Part shown: piece by piece, positions 40,597-52,400 of the stretch
Layout of the letters: each line of letters begins with the position of its first letter
Position numbering within the stretch: position 1 is the stretch's first letter
NCBI RefSeq assembly: GCF_000426645.1
Contig: NZ_AUFT01000001.1
Span: forward strand, 62,001 to 126,000
Source of the DNA: Nakamurella lactea DSM 19367
GTDB lineage: Bacteria; Actinomycetota; Actinomycetes; Mycobacteriales; Nakamurellaceae
Direction: 5' to 3'
DNA: 64,000 nt
Notes under the pieces: generated by a model
The model's input: the letters and a program-made list of their open reading frames with translations, nothing else
What the model was told of the DNA's origin: nothing
Databases searched by the model: none
Translations under genes and position numbers: made by a program

Positions 40597-40755
40597 GTTC
40601 GTCCTGCGCTCGTCCGTGCTGTGGCCGTTCATCATTGGCCCGGTTCCCAACCTACTCATCGCCCCGATGGGTTCCGGCCGGCCCGCCCCGAGCCACCCCG
40701 GGATTCGAATGACCTTGATGAAGGAACCGACGGCGCCGGGTTCGCCCGTTGGATG

Positions 40756-40785
40756 TTGATCTTCCCCCGTTTGCCCTGTTAGCGT
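40756..40785 (+). promoter_or_regulatory. possible promoter of the sortase-anchored peptidase gene
   Basis: TTGATC at 40756-40761 and TAGCGT at 40780-40785 are 18 bases apart, a plausible -35/-10 pair about 37 bases upstream of the start codon. Confidence 0.4.
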
Positions 40786-40821
40786 CTTTTGCGCCGGCCT
40801 GCGTCGGCGTCGGGAGGAAAT

Positions 40822-43800
40822 ATGAGCGTGCGGCGCCCCCGCGGCTTTTCGGCCGCGCTGGCGGCACTGACGCTCGCCGCGTCCGTGGCCTTGTTGTCGG
40901 CACCAGCGAGCGGTGCCGCCCCGAATTCCGGGGCTACCGCCCGGCCGGCTTCGACCCTGTCGGCGAAGGCGGCCGCGCACATCGCTGCATTGCAGCGGAT
41001 CAAGGCCACGTTGTCGCCCGCCGAGCGCAAACTGGATAGTCGACTTGTCGTCGCCTTGCGCGCCGGGAGCGGTCGGGCAACCGAGAAGGCGTTGCCGGGC
41101 TTGGCCTCGGAGCCCGCACTCGCCAAAGACCTCGTCGACGTCGACCTCACCGTGGTCGAGGTCGATTCGGGTCTCCGCGACCGACTCGGCAAGCTGGGTG
41201 TCACCATCGGCCACGTCTCCACCCGGCTGAACACCGTCCGGGCTTCGGTGCCGCGCTCGGCGCTGACCACGATCGCGTCCTGGCCGGATGTCGTCCAGGT
41301 GGCGATCGCCGACGAGGCGGCGACCACGGGCGCGGCCGGGTCCGGCACAACCACCCCCAGCCCGGCCGCTGCGAGTGCTGGACCGCGCGTCGACCTGTTG
41401 GCCGCTCCTGGCGATCAAGGCACGGTCGTCTCGGAGGCCGACAAGACCGAGGCTGTCGACATCGCGCGGGCCGCGGCCGGCGTCGCCGGCGCGGGTGTCA
41501 AGGTGTGCGTGCTGTCCGACGGCGTCAACAAGCTGGCGGAGACACAGGCCGCCGGCGAGCTTCCAGCCGTCGACATCCTGCCGGACCAGGACGGCGTCGG
41601 CCCCGAAGGCACGGCCATGCTCGAGCTGGTGCACGACCTGGCACCGGACGCCACCCTCGGGTTCGCCACGGCTTTCGGAGGGGTGGCAAGTTTCGCCGAC
41701 AACATCCGCGCGCTGCGTTTTCAGGCGCATTGCGACGTCCTCGTCGACGACATCTATTACTACGCGGAGAGTCCGTTCCAGGACGGGCCGATCGCCCAAG
41801 CGGTCGACGCGGTGACGGCCGACGGCGCGCTCTACTTCAGCTCGGCGGGCAACGACGGCAACGTGCTGGACGGCACCTCCGGCAATTACGAGGCAACCTT
41901 CGAGGCTGACGACACCGTGATCCCCGGAATCACCGGGGAACTGCACGACTTCGATCCGGGCCCGGGAGTGCAACTGTTCGAGCCGCTCGGCGACCCGGCG
42001 GGTGATCCGCTGACGCTGTTCTGGGCCGACCCGCTCGGCGGCTCATCGAACGACTACGACGTCTACCTGTTCGACGACAACGACAACATCGTCGGGTTCT
42101 CGCAGAACGTCCAGGACGGCACCCAGGATCCCTACGAGTCCTTGAGTGTCGCGTTCTTCGAGAGTCTGCGGGCGGCGGTGGTCAAGCACCCGGGCGCCGA
42201 CGACCGGTACCTGCGACTGCAGATCAACCGAGGAACCTTCGCCGATTCGGCGGACGGCCTGCACGCGTATGTATCACCGGGGTCGATCAAGGGCCATGCC
42301 TCCGCCGCGGACGCCTTCAGCATCGCGGCCGCCCCCGCTGCGGGCGCGTACGGCCCGGTGCCGGGCAGCCCGACCGGTCCGTACCCGGGTGTGTTCACCG
42401 GCGCCCAGCTGCCGGAGAAGTTCACCAGCGACGGCCCGCGGCGGATGTTCTTCGAGGCGGACGGGACGCCGATCACCCCCGGCGACTTCGGCTCGACCGG
42501 CGGGACCGTCCGGCAGGACCCGGACTTCACCGCCGCCGACGGCGTCAGCACCACCAGCGAGTTCGGCGGCCTCAACCCGTTCTTCGGCACCTCGGCCGCG
42601 GCCCCGCACGCGGCCGCGATCGCCGCGCTGTTCCTGTCGAAGAATCCGACCGCGACCCTCGGCAACGTCCGGGCGGCGCTGAAAGCGGGCGCCGTCGATC
42701 TCACCCCGGCCGGTCTGGACGGACGCACCGGCGACGGCGTGCTGCGCGCCGACCTGGTGCTGGAGCACGCGCCGGACACCGTGGCGCCGGTCCTGACTCT
42801 CCCCCCGGCGATGACGGTCTCGGCAACCGGCCCGGACGGCGCCGAGGTCACGTACACCGCGACGGCCACCGACGACGTCGACGGCGCCATCACCCCCAGC
42901 TGCGTGCCCGTCAGCGGCAGCACCTTTGCCCTCGGCCAGACCACCGTCACCTGCACCGCCCAGGACGCCGAACAGAACGAGGCAACCGACACGTTCACCG
43001 TGACCGTCACCGTCCCCGACATCACCCCGCCAGAGCTGAGCCTGCCGCCCGCGCAGACGGTCGAGGCAACCGGCCCGGACGGCGCCCAGCTGACGTACAC
43101 CGCGACGGCCACCGACGACGTCGACGGCGCCATCACTCCCAGCTGCGTGCCTGCCAGCGGCAGCACCTTCGCCCTCGGCCAGACCACCGTCAACTGCACC
43201 GCCGAGGACGCCCAGCACAACACGGCAACCGGCAGCTTCACCGTCGCCGTCGTCGACACCACCGGGCCGGTGATCAGCGTTCCCGACGACATCCAGGCCA
43301 ACGCGACGAGTGCCGCGGGCGCGACCATCGACTACGTCGTGACCGCAACGGACGCAGTGAACGGCTCCCTACCGGTGCTCTGCGCACCGACGCCGGGTGC
43401 GCTGTTCCCCGTCGGCACCACCACCGTCACCTGTTCCGCGAGCGACCCGGCGCCGCAGCCGCCGACCACCGTGCAGCCGCCGACCACCGTGCTACCACCG
43501 ACCACCGTGCTACCACCGACCACTGTGCAGCCACCAACCACCGTGCTACCACCGACAACGGTGCAACCGCCGTCCACCGGGCAACCGCAGGCTGTCGCGC
43601 CGACCAACGGGACGGCACTGGCATTGGCGCCGGCGGCCGCACCGGGGCACAGCACGGCGACCTTCCGGGTGACCGTTGCGGCGTTCGTCCCCCCGACGTC
43701 CGATCAGCCCACCACGACAGCGCCCAGCTCGACAGCGCCGACCACGACAGCGCCCACCACGACAGCGACCACCTCGACAGCGCCGGCCTCGGGATCGCCG

Positions 43801-43998
43801 CCGACATCGAACCCGTCGACCCCGACTTCCAGCACCTCAGAACCGGTCGATCCGCCCGACCAGGTCCAGCCGGGACCACCGGACACCGGTTCGCTGGCCA
43901 CCACCGGTGTCGACGTCGGCGGGTTGCTGGGTTGGGCCGCGATCCTGCTCGCTCTCGGTCTGCTGCTGATCAGGCGAGGACGGCACGGAGCACGTTAA
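40822..43998 (+). CDS. large secreted S8/S53-like serine peptidase with HYR domains and LATTG sorting signal
   Basis: A 1058-residue surface protein. A Sec signal peptide (ALAALTLAASVALLSAPASG) is followed by a helical propeptide-like region. The peptidase domain has Asp233 (VCVLSDGVN), Glu262 in PEGTAMLELVHDLAPDATL, Asn344 in SSAGNDGN and Ser591 in GTSAAAPHAAAIAALF. Classical subtilases have HGT where this has EGT, so the triad may be sedolisin-like (S53). Three HYR-type beta domains (residues about 652-875), seven PPTTV(Q/L) units, a Thr/Ser-rich stalk and the sorting signal SLATTG, a hydrophobic helix and RRGRHGAR complete it. LAXTG is the motif of class E sortases. GGAGGAAAT precedes the ATG. 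Confidence 0.85.
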   Translation: MSVRRPRGFSAALAALTLAASVALLSAPASGAAPNSGATARPASTLSAKAAAHIAALQRIKATLSPAERKLDSRLVVALRAGSGRATEKALPGLASEPALAKDLVDVDLTVVEVDSGLRDRLGKLGVTIGHVSTRLNTVRASVPRSALTTIASWPDVVQVAIADEAATTGAAGSGTTTPSPAAASAGPRVDLLAAPGDQGTVVSEADKTEAVDIARAAAGVAGAGVKVCVLSDGVNKLAETQAAGELPAVDILPDQDGVGPEGTAMLELVHDLAPDATLGFATAFGGVASFADNIRALRFQAHCDVLVDDIYYYAESPFQDGPIAQAVDAVTADGALYFSSAGNDGNVLDGTSGNYEATFEADDTVIPGITGELHDFDPGPGVQLFEPLGDPAGDPLTLFWADPLGGSSNDYDVYLFDDNDNIVGFSQNVQDGTQDPYESLSVAFFESLRAAVVKHPGADDRYLRLQINRGTFADSADGLHAYVSPGSIKGHASAADAFSIAAAPAAGAYGPVPGSPTGPYPGVFTGAQLPEKFTSDGPRRMFFEADGTPITPGDFGSTGGTVRQDPDFTAADGVSTTSEFGGLNPFFGTSAAAPHAAAIAALFLSKNPTATLGNVRAALKAGAVDLTPAGLDGRTGDGVLRADLVLEHAPDTVAPVLTLPPAMTVSATGPDGAEVTYTATATDDVDGAITPSCVPVSGSTFALGQTTVTCTAQDAEQNEATDTFTVTVTVPDITPPELSLPPAQTVEATGPDGAQLTYTATATDDVDGAITPSCVPASGSTFALGQTTVNCTAEDAQHNTATGSFTVAVVDTTGPVISVPDDIQANATSAAGATIDYVVTATDAVNGSLPVLCAPTPGALFPVGTTTVTCSASDPAPQPPTTVQPPTTVLPPTTVLPPTTVQPPTTVLPPTTVQPPSTGQPQAVAPTNGTALALAPAAAPGHSTATFRVTVAAFVPPTSDQPTTTAPSSTAPTTTAPTTTATTSTAPASGSPPTSNPSTPTSSTSEPVDPPDQVQPGPPDTGSLATTGVDVGGLLGWAAILLALGLLLIRRGRHGAR
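43459..43584 (+). repeat. seven 18-base repeats coding PPTTVQ/PPTTVL units
   Basis: Head-to-tail units such as ccaccgaccaccgtgcta, in frame within the wall-spanning region of the peptidase. Codon-phase repeat, likely a length-variable stalk. Confidence 0.85.
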
Positions 43999-44055
43999 CC
44001 GCTGTGCGGGCGCCGCAACGCCGGCGTCCGGCCAGCGAACCGCGACAATACGGCG

Positions 44056-44724
44056 GTGACTCTTGCTGCGATGGTCAATGAGCCGGCGTCGGTGACGGAC
44101 ACCGTCGAGGCGGTGATCAACCTGGTCGGCATCTTCGCGTTCGCGCTCTCCGGTGCCCTGATGGCGGTCCGCAAGCGGATGGACATCGTCGGCATGGTGG
44201 TGCTGGCCAGCATCACTGCGCTCGGCGGCGGCATCATCCGGGACGTCCTGCTCGGTGATGTTCCGCCGGCCGCGTTCCGCAACACCTGGTGGCTGGTGCT
44301 GCCGCTGATCGCGACCGTGCTCACCTTCTTCCTGCATCCGGTGGTCACCCGGCTGCACCGGTCGATCCAGGTATTCGACGCGATCGGTCTCGGCGTCTTC
44401 TGCGCCTCCGCCACCGCGAAGGCGGCGCAGTATGGCGTCAGCCCGCTGGCCGCGGTGCTGCTGGGCACCATCACCGGGGTCGGCGGCGGCATTCTGCGAG
44501 ACCTACTGGCCGGCGAGATTCCGTCGGTGCTGCGCCGGGACACCAAGCTGTACGCGGTGCCCGCGGTCGCCGGCAGCATCATCGTCGCGGTCGCCCATGC
44601 CGCCGGCCAGGACGGGTTGTGGGTGCAGGCCTTCGCGGCACTGTTCATCTGCGGCTTCCGGCTGGCCGCGCTGTGGCGCGGCTGGGGCGCGCCGGCGCCG
44701 CGGGTGTCCGGGCCGACGATCTGA
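44056..44724 (+). CDS. trimeric intracellular cation (TRIC) channel family protein
   Basis: A 222-residue membrane protein with seven helices arranged as two similar halves. Each half holds the glycine-rich motif: ITALGGGIIRDVLLGDVP and ITGVGGGILRDLLAGEIP, diagnostic for the family (formerly UPF0126). Prokaryotic TRIC proteins conduct K+ or Na+. GTG 44056 is the longer start; ATG 44071 is possible. It follows the peptidase gene by 57 bases on the same strand. Confidence 0.92.
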   Translation: MTLAAMVNEPASVTDTVEAVINLVGIFAFALSGALMAVRKRMDIVGMVVLASITALGGGIIRDVLLGDVPPAAFRNTWWLVLPLIATVLTFFLHPVVTRLHRSIQVFDAIGLGVFCASATAKAAQYGVSPLAAVLLGTITGVGGGILRDLLAGEIPSVLRRDTKLYAVPAVAGSIIVAVAHAAGQDGLWVQAFAALFICGFRLAALWRGWGAPAPRVSGPTI

Positions 44725-44782
44725 TCCTCAGCAGGGGCGCGTGCCGGTCAGCTCAACGTCGGCGGTTCGGACAACGGTCGTC

Positions 44783-44857
44783 TGGTGGGCGCGGACGGGT
44801 TCGAACCGCCGACCGCCCGGGTGTAAACCGGGAGCTCTTCCGCTGAGCTACGCGCCC
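44783..44857 (-). tRNA. tRNA-Val (anticodon TAC)
   Basis: Minus-strand cloverleaf: acceptor GGGCGCG/CGCGCCC, D-arm GCTC...GAGC, anticodon stem CCCGG/CCGGG with loop TTTACAC (anticodon TAC, 44825-44823), T-arm CGGCGG-TTCGAAC-CCGTCCG, discriminator A and encoded CCA at the 3' end. Confidence 0.96.
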
Positions 44858-44945
44858 GCAGCACGGCGCGCGAACGCCGACGCTGTGCCCGATCAGGGTA
44901 ACGGGCGATCGGACCCCGCCGGGACCGCCGAGGCGGTGCCGGTGA

Positions 44946-45422
44946 TCAGGCCGGCAGCGCCGCCACCGCGCGCTTCCAGGCTTCCTGGTCGCGTGGCTGC
45001 CCGGGCTCATTGACCTCGGCGAAAGTCACCACGCCGTCGGCACCGACCAGGAAGGTGCCGCGGACGGCCATCCCCGCTTGATCATTGAAGACGCCGTACT
45101 GCTCGGCGACGGCGCCGTGCGGCCAGAAGTCGCTCAGCAGCGGGAACTCGTAGCCCTGGGCCTGCGACCAGGCCTTGAGCGCGAACGTCGGGTCAGTCGA
45201 GATCGCCAGCACCTGCACCTGCTCGTTCTGGAACGAGGCGAGGTCGTCGCGGATCGCGCACAGCTCGCCGGTGCAGATGCCGGAGAAGGCGAACGGGTAA
45301 AAGACCAGCAGCACCGCCTTCTTGCCGGCGAAGTCGGCCAACGACACCGGCGTCTTGTCGCCGTTCGGCAGGGTGAAGTCCGGCGCGGTGTCGCCCACCG
45401 CGATGCTGACGGGGCTGCTCAT
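44946..45422 (-). CDS. ahpE: AhpE-type peroxiredoxin
   Basis: Thiol peroxidase that reduces hydroperoxides. The 158-residue thioredoxin-fold protein has FYPFAFSGICTGELCAIRDD with the peroxidatic Cys50. A second cysteine, Cys55, is five residues later; the M. tuberculosis AhpE has only one in this motif. Its immediate neighbours DUF3052 and aceE are the same as around Rv2238c, which supports AhpE rather than a BCP-type enzyme. Confidence 0.9.
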   Translation of the reverse strand: MSSPVSIAVGDTAPDFTLPNGDKTPVSLADFAGKKAVLLVFYPFAFSGICTGELCAIRDDLASFQNEQVQVLAISTDPTFALKAWSQAQGYEFPLLSDFWPHGAVAEQYGVFNDQAGMAVRGTFLVGADGVVTFAEVNEPGQPRDQEAWKRAVAALPA

Positions 45423-45496
45423 CTGGATCTCGCTCTCCGGGCGCGCCGGATCGGCGTCACCCCAGGGTGGTGGGTAGTGGCCGTCGACCGGACGGC

Positions 45497-45922
45497 TCAG
45501 CGCTTCTTCGGTGCCCGCCCGCGGGCCAGCCTGGCGATCGTCCAGTCGGCCGGTCCGCCGACGGTCGTGGTCTGCGACAACCCGGCGGTGCGGGCCGCCT
45601 CAGCGATGTCGCTGGGCTCGACGTAGCCCTCGCGGCCGGTCTTGGGCGTCAACAACCAGATCACCCCGTCGTCGGCGAGCAACGTCAGCGCATCGACCAT
45701 CATGTCGATCAGATCGCCGTCGTCGTCGCGCCACCACAGCAGGACCGCGTCCACCACCTCGTCAGCGTCCTCGTCCACCATCTCGGTGCCGGTCGCCGCC
45801 TCGATCGCGTCACGAAGGTCGTGGTCGACATCGTCGTCGTACCCCATCTCTCCGACGACGTCGCCTGCTGTCAGGTCGAACCGGGCCACGGTTGCCGCGG
45901 TCTCCGGTGAGCCTCCAGTCAC
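45497..45922 (-). CDS. DUF3052 family protein (Rv2239c homologue)
   Basis: A 141-residue soluble acidic protein of unknown function. Typical stretches are GDVVGEMGYDDDVDHDLRDA, DEVVDAVLLWWRDDDGDLID and GVIWLLTPKTGREGYVEPSD. GTG 45922 is the start. It lies upstream of ahpE on the same strand with 74 bases between, and is divergent from aceE. The order ahpE-DUF3052-aceE is conserved in M. tuberculosis. Confidence 0.92.
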   Translation of the reverse strand: MTGGSPETAATVARFDLTAGDVVGEMGYDDDVDHDLRDAIEAATGTEMVDEDADEVVDAVLLWWRDDDGDLIDMMVDALTLLADDGVIWLLTPKTGREGYVEPSDIAEAARTAGLSQTTTVGGPADWTIARLARGRAPKKR

Positions 45923-46155
45923 TTCCTATCGCGTCCCTTCGGGTGTCGCCGTGCTGGGAACCCCCAACCGCGGCACGGATCATGCTTGGGCACACCCTAT
46001 GCACCCGACCCGGCCTGCGTGAAGTTGGCCCGCGCTAACCGGCCCACTTGCGCAATGGGAAGATGGTGGCGGCCGGGTGCTCACCATGTTCCCGAGTCGA
46101 ACAGACGAACCGGAACCGTCCGACAGGCGACATCCGGGAATGACGAGGAGAACCC

Positions 46156-48948
<2,793 letters not shown>

Positions 48949-49038
48949 TCCGTCACCCCGTGGTGGTGCCCGCCGGCCGGCGGCGTCACCGCGGGTGACG
49001 ATGTGATTACGGTCTGCCCACTCGGCCGGGTGAGCCGG

Positions 49039-49044
49039 TAGCGT
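49039..49044 (+). promoter_or_regulatory. possible -10 element and long leader of cspA
   Basis: TAGCGT fits the TANNNT box and would give a leader of about 140 bases before the cspA ATG. Long structured leaders are usual for cold-shock genes. No strong -35 recognised. Confidence 0.35.
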
Positions 49045-49191
49045 CTCGGCTGTTGTTGCTCTTCCTCGCAGGTAAGACCGTCAGGCGCACGTGGGGTAAG
49101 GCGCATCCCCTCGGTGGGATCCATCTGCCGGGGTGTCCCACCCCGCGGCGGCAGTTCCGGCCGGCGCGGACAACGCTCGAGGAGAGCAGGC

Positions 49192-49395
49192 ATGGCACAG
49201 GGCACTGTGAAGTGGTTCAACGCGGAGAAGGGCTACGGCTTCATCTCCCCCGACGACGGCTCGGCGGACGTCTTCGTCCACTACAGCGCGATCGGCGGCT
49301 CCGGCTACAAGACGCTCGAAGAGGGCCAGGCGGTCACCTTCGAGGTCGAGCAGTCGCCGAAGGGCCCGCAGGCGGCGAACGTCACCCCCGCCTGA
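49192..49395 (+). CDS. cspA: cold-shock protein
   Basis: A 67-residue single OB-fold RNA chaperone. [20 protein letters not shown] contains RNP1 (KGYGFI), and [10 protein letters not shown] contains RNP2 (VFVHY). Ends [14 protein letters not shown] 49192 follows GGAGAGCAGG; an upstream in-frame ATG at 49114 has no conservation. A terminator hairpin follows. Confidence 0.97.
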   Translation: MAQGTVKWFNAEKGYGFISPDDGSADVFVHYSAIGGSGYKTLEEGQAVTFEVEQSPKGPQAANVTPA

Positions 49396-49409
49396 TCGCA
49401 CGCAGTCAT

Positions 49410-49444
49410 CGAAGGCCGGATTCCCCCCGCGGGTCCGGCCTTCG
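49410..49444. terminator. terminator hairpin between cspA and the convergent surface-protein gene
   Basis: CGAAGGCCGGA (49410-49420) pairs with TCCGGCCTTCG (49434-49444), 11 perfect pairs around a 13-base loop, 14 bases after the cspA stop. Confidence 0.8.
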
Positions 49445-49487
49445 ACCTACCGGCCGTCAGCCCGGTCGAACACCCGCCGACCGGCCG

Positions 49488-52400
49488 TCAGCCGAGCTGC
49501 CGGCGCCGCCGCCCGACGACCATCAGCGCGGCCCCGGCCAGCAGCAGCCCGAGAGCCAGCCCGGTCAGCTTGCTGAACGGGCCACCGGTGTTCGGCAGCT
49601 CCCGCTCGAGCACCGTGGTGGTGTAACAGGCGGACGCTGAGTCCGCGCAGGTCCCACCGTCGACCCTGGCGACGTTGTCCAAGGTGAAATCACCGGCGCT
49701 CGCGTTCACCGTCACCGAGTAGCGGATCGTCACGGTCTGCCCGCTGGTCACCGTGCCGGTCCAGCTGAGCTCCGGCGGCGAGAACGTCAGGCTGCCGGCC
49801 GTGGCCGTCGCATCGTCGTTCCAGGCCGCGTCGTCCAGCACGTCGGACAGGTCGTCGCTGACCGTCGTCGACACCGGCAGCCCACCGGTGTTCGTCAGGG
49901 TGAGCGTGTAGTGCACCGTGTCCCCGGCGGCCGCGGTGGCGACGTCGACCGATTTGGTGAGCTCGACGTGCCCGGGCGGTAGCGGTGCGCGGACCAGTAC
50001 GTCCTGGGTCGCCGGCCGGCTGCGGACCGGGGCGTCGTTCGGATCGGTGCCCAACGCCCTGGCCTCGTTGTGCACGTAGCCGTACGCCGCATCCGCGGCG
50101 GTGATCCGGTGCACGTGGCTCCCGCAGGTCGCGGTCTGGTCGGGCCCGATCTGCAGCACCGTGCGGGCCGGCGGCAGGGTCTGCGGGGTACACGCCACGG
50201 CCCCGCCGAACATGGTGTCGTCGACGTGGACGCCCTTGATGGTCACGTTGCCGATGTTGATCACCAGGAACCGGTAGCTGATCGTCTCCCCGGGATCGCC
50301 CCAGCCGTTGTCGTTGGCGTCGTCCAGGGTGGCCCGCTTGATCAGGAACAGCTTGGCCCGGATCTTGGCGGTCGGTAGCGACGCGCTCGCCGGCCGGCTG
50401 GTCACGCTCTCGCCCGTCGGCGGCGCCCCGGTCACGGTCGCGGTGTTGTCGATGGAGCCGGCCAGGATGTCGGCCTCGTCCACCGGGTGCCCTGAGGCCG
50501 AGTGGCAGGCGGTGGTCTCGCCCGGGGCGAGAGTGGTCGCGTCGCAGGCCACCACTCCGGCGGTGGCGTCGCTGACGGCGATGTCGTGCAGCGTGACGTT
50601 GCCGGTGTTGACCACCGCGAAGGTCCACCGCACGTTCTCCCCGAGGTTGCCGATCCCGTTGCGCAGCAACGTCTCCTGGACCAGCACCTTCTTGGTCAGG
50701 GCGATCGAGGCGACCTGCGGAACGGTCGGTACCGAAGCGCTGGCCTCGTTGCTCTGCACACTCGGCGTCTGGTCCCCGGGGGCGAACGCATCGGCCGTCG
50801 CGGTGTTGTCGACGCTGCCGTGGTCGACGTCGGCCTGGGTGACGGTGTGGGGCTCGTCGGAGGTGCAGGTCATGCTGGCGGCCGGGGCCAGTCCGCCCGC
50901 GGGCTCGGTGCAGCTCACCGCGCCGACGACCGGGTCGTCCACCGCGATGCCGCTGACGGTGAGGTTGCCGTTGTTGGTGACGGTGAAGGTGTATGAGATC
51001 GTCTCACCGACCTCGGCGAGGCCGTCGTGCGCACCGGCAGCATCGTCGAGCGCGGCTGCCTTGGCCAGCACGATGCTCGGTCGCGGGGTCGCGGTGGGCA
51101 CCACCTTGCCGTCGGTGTCCTGCACGTCGTCCCCGCTCGGCGGCGTCCCTGTCGCGGTGGCGGTGTTGTCGATCCGGCCGGCGATCAGGTCGGCCTCGGT
51201 CACGGTGTGGTCGTCGGCGCTGCAGGTGGTGTTGGCCTGCGGGGCGAGGGTGGCCGCCGCGCAGCTGACGGTCCCGAGCACCGGATCGGTCACTGCCACG
51301 CCCGAGAGCGTGACGTTTCCGGTGTTGTAGACCGTGAAGCCGTAACTCACCGTTTCACCCAGATCGGCCAGCCCGTCGATGTGGCCGGCGCCGTCAGTGT
51401 CGTTGATGGTGGCCGACTTGACCAGCACGATCGCCGGCTGTTGCAGCACGGTCGGCACCACCGCGTCATCGCTCGAGGTGACATCGCCGCCAGTGGGCGG
51501 CGAGCCGGTCGCGGTCGCCGTGTTGGCGATCCGGCCGGTGTCCACGTCGGCCTGGGTGACCGTGTAGGTCGCGGTGCAGCTCGCCCGCTGTCCCGCGCCC
51601 AGCGTGGCCGGGCAGCCGGTGAGGCCGGGGAACATCGGATCGGTCACGGTCAGCGGGTCAAGGGTGACGGTGCCGGTATTGGTGACGGCGAAGGTGTAGG
51701 TGACCAGGTCACCGACGGCCGCGACCGTGGCCCCGCCCGGCAGGGTGGCGGTCTTCTCGATGGTGACGCCCGGATCGCGCAGCGCCGGCACCACCGCGTT
51801 GTCCGGCGCACTCTCGATCGGATCGGTGCCGCCCGGCGGCGTGCCGTGCGCGGTGGCCGTGTTCAGTACGGCACCGGCGTCGACGTCCGCATCGGTGACG
51901 CTGTACGTCCCGGTGCAGGTGGTGTCGGCGCCCGGCGCCAGGGCGGTCGCCGGACAGCTCACCGAGCTCACCTTGCTGTCGGAGACGCCGACCGCGGCCA
52001 GCGTGACGTTCCCGGTGTTGGTGACCAGGAACGTGTAGTCGACGGTGTCGCCCGTCACTGCCAGGCCGTCGGTCGTGTCGCCTTCGGTCTCATGCAGCTC
52101 GGCCGATTTGACGATGGTGACCTGCGGCGCCTGCTGCTGGGCCGGCACGCTCGCGGTGTCCGGCAGGCTCACCACGATCGTCGCGCCGCTAGTGCCATGC
52201 GCCGTCGCGGAGTTGTCAACGCTGCCGTGGTCGAGATCGGCCTGGGTGACGGTGTGGGTCGAGGTCGCCGCGCAGGTCACCTCGTCGCCGGGAGCGAGGG
52301 TCGGCGCCGGCGAACCGCAGGCCACGGCGCCCAGCGGGTCGTCGGCAACCGCGACACCGGCGACGTCGACGTTGCCGGTGTTGTGGACCAGATACGAGTA

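Noticed and set aside
39187-41973. 928-codon minus-strand frame extending the P450 upstream
   Set aside because: The extension beyond 40632 is antisense to the peptidase gene and has no family match; the P450 start is supported by AGGA and homology.
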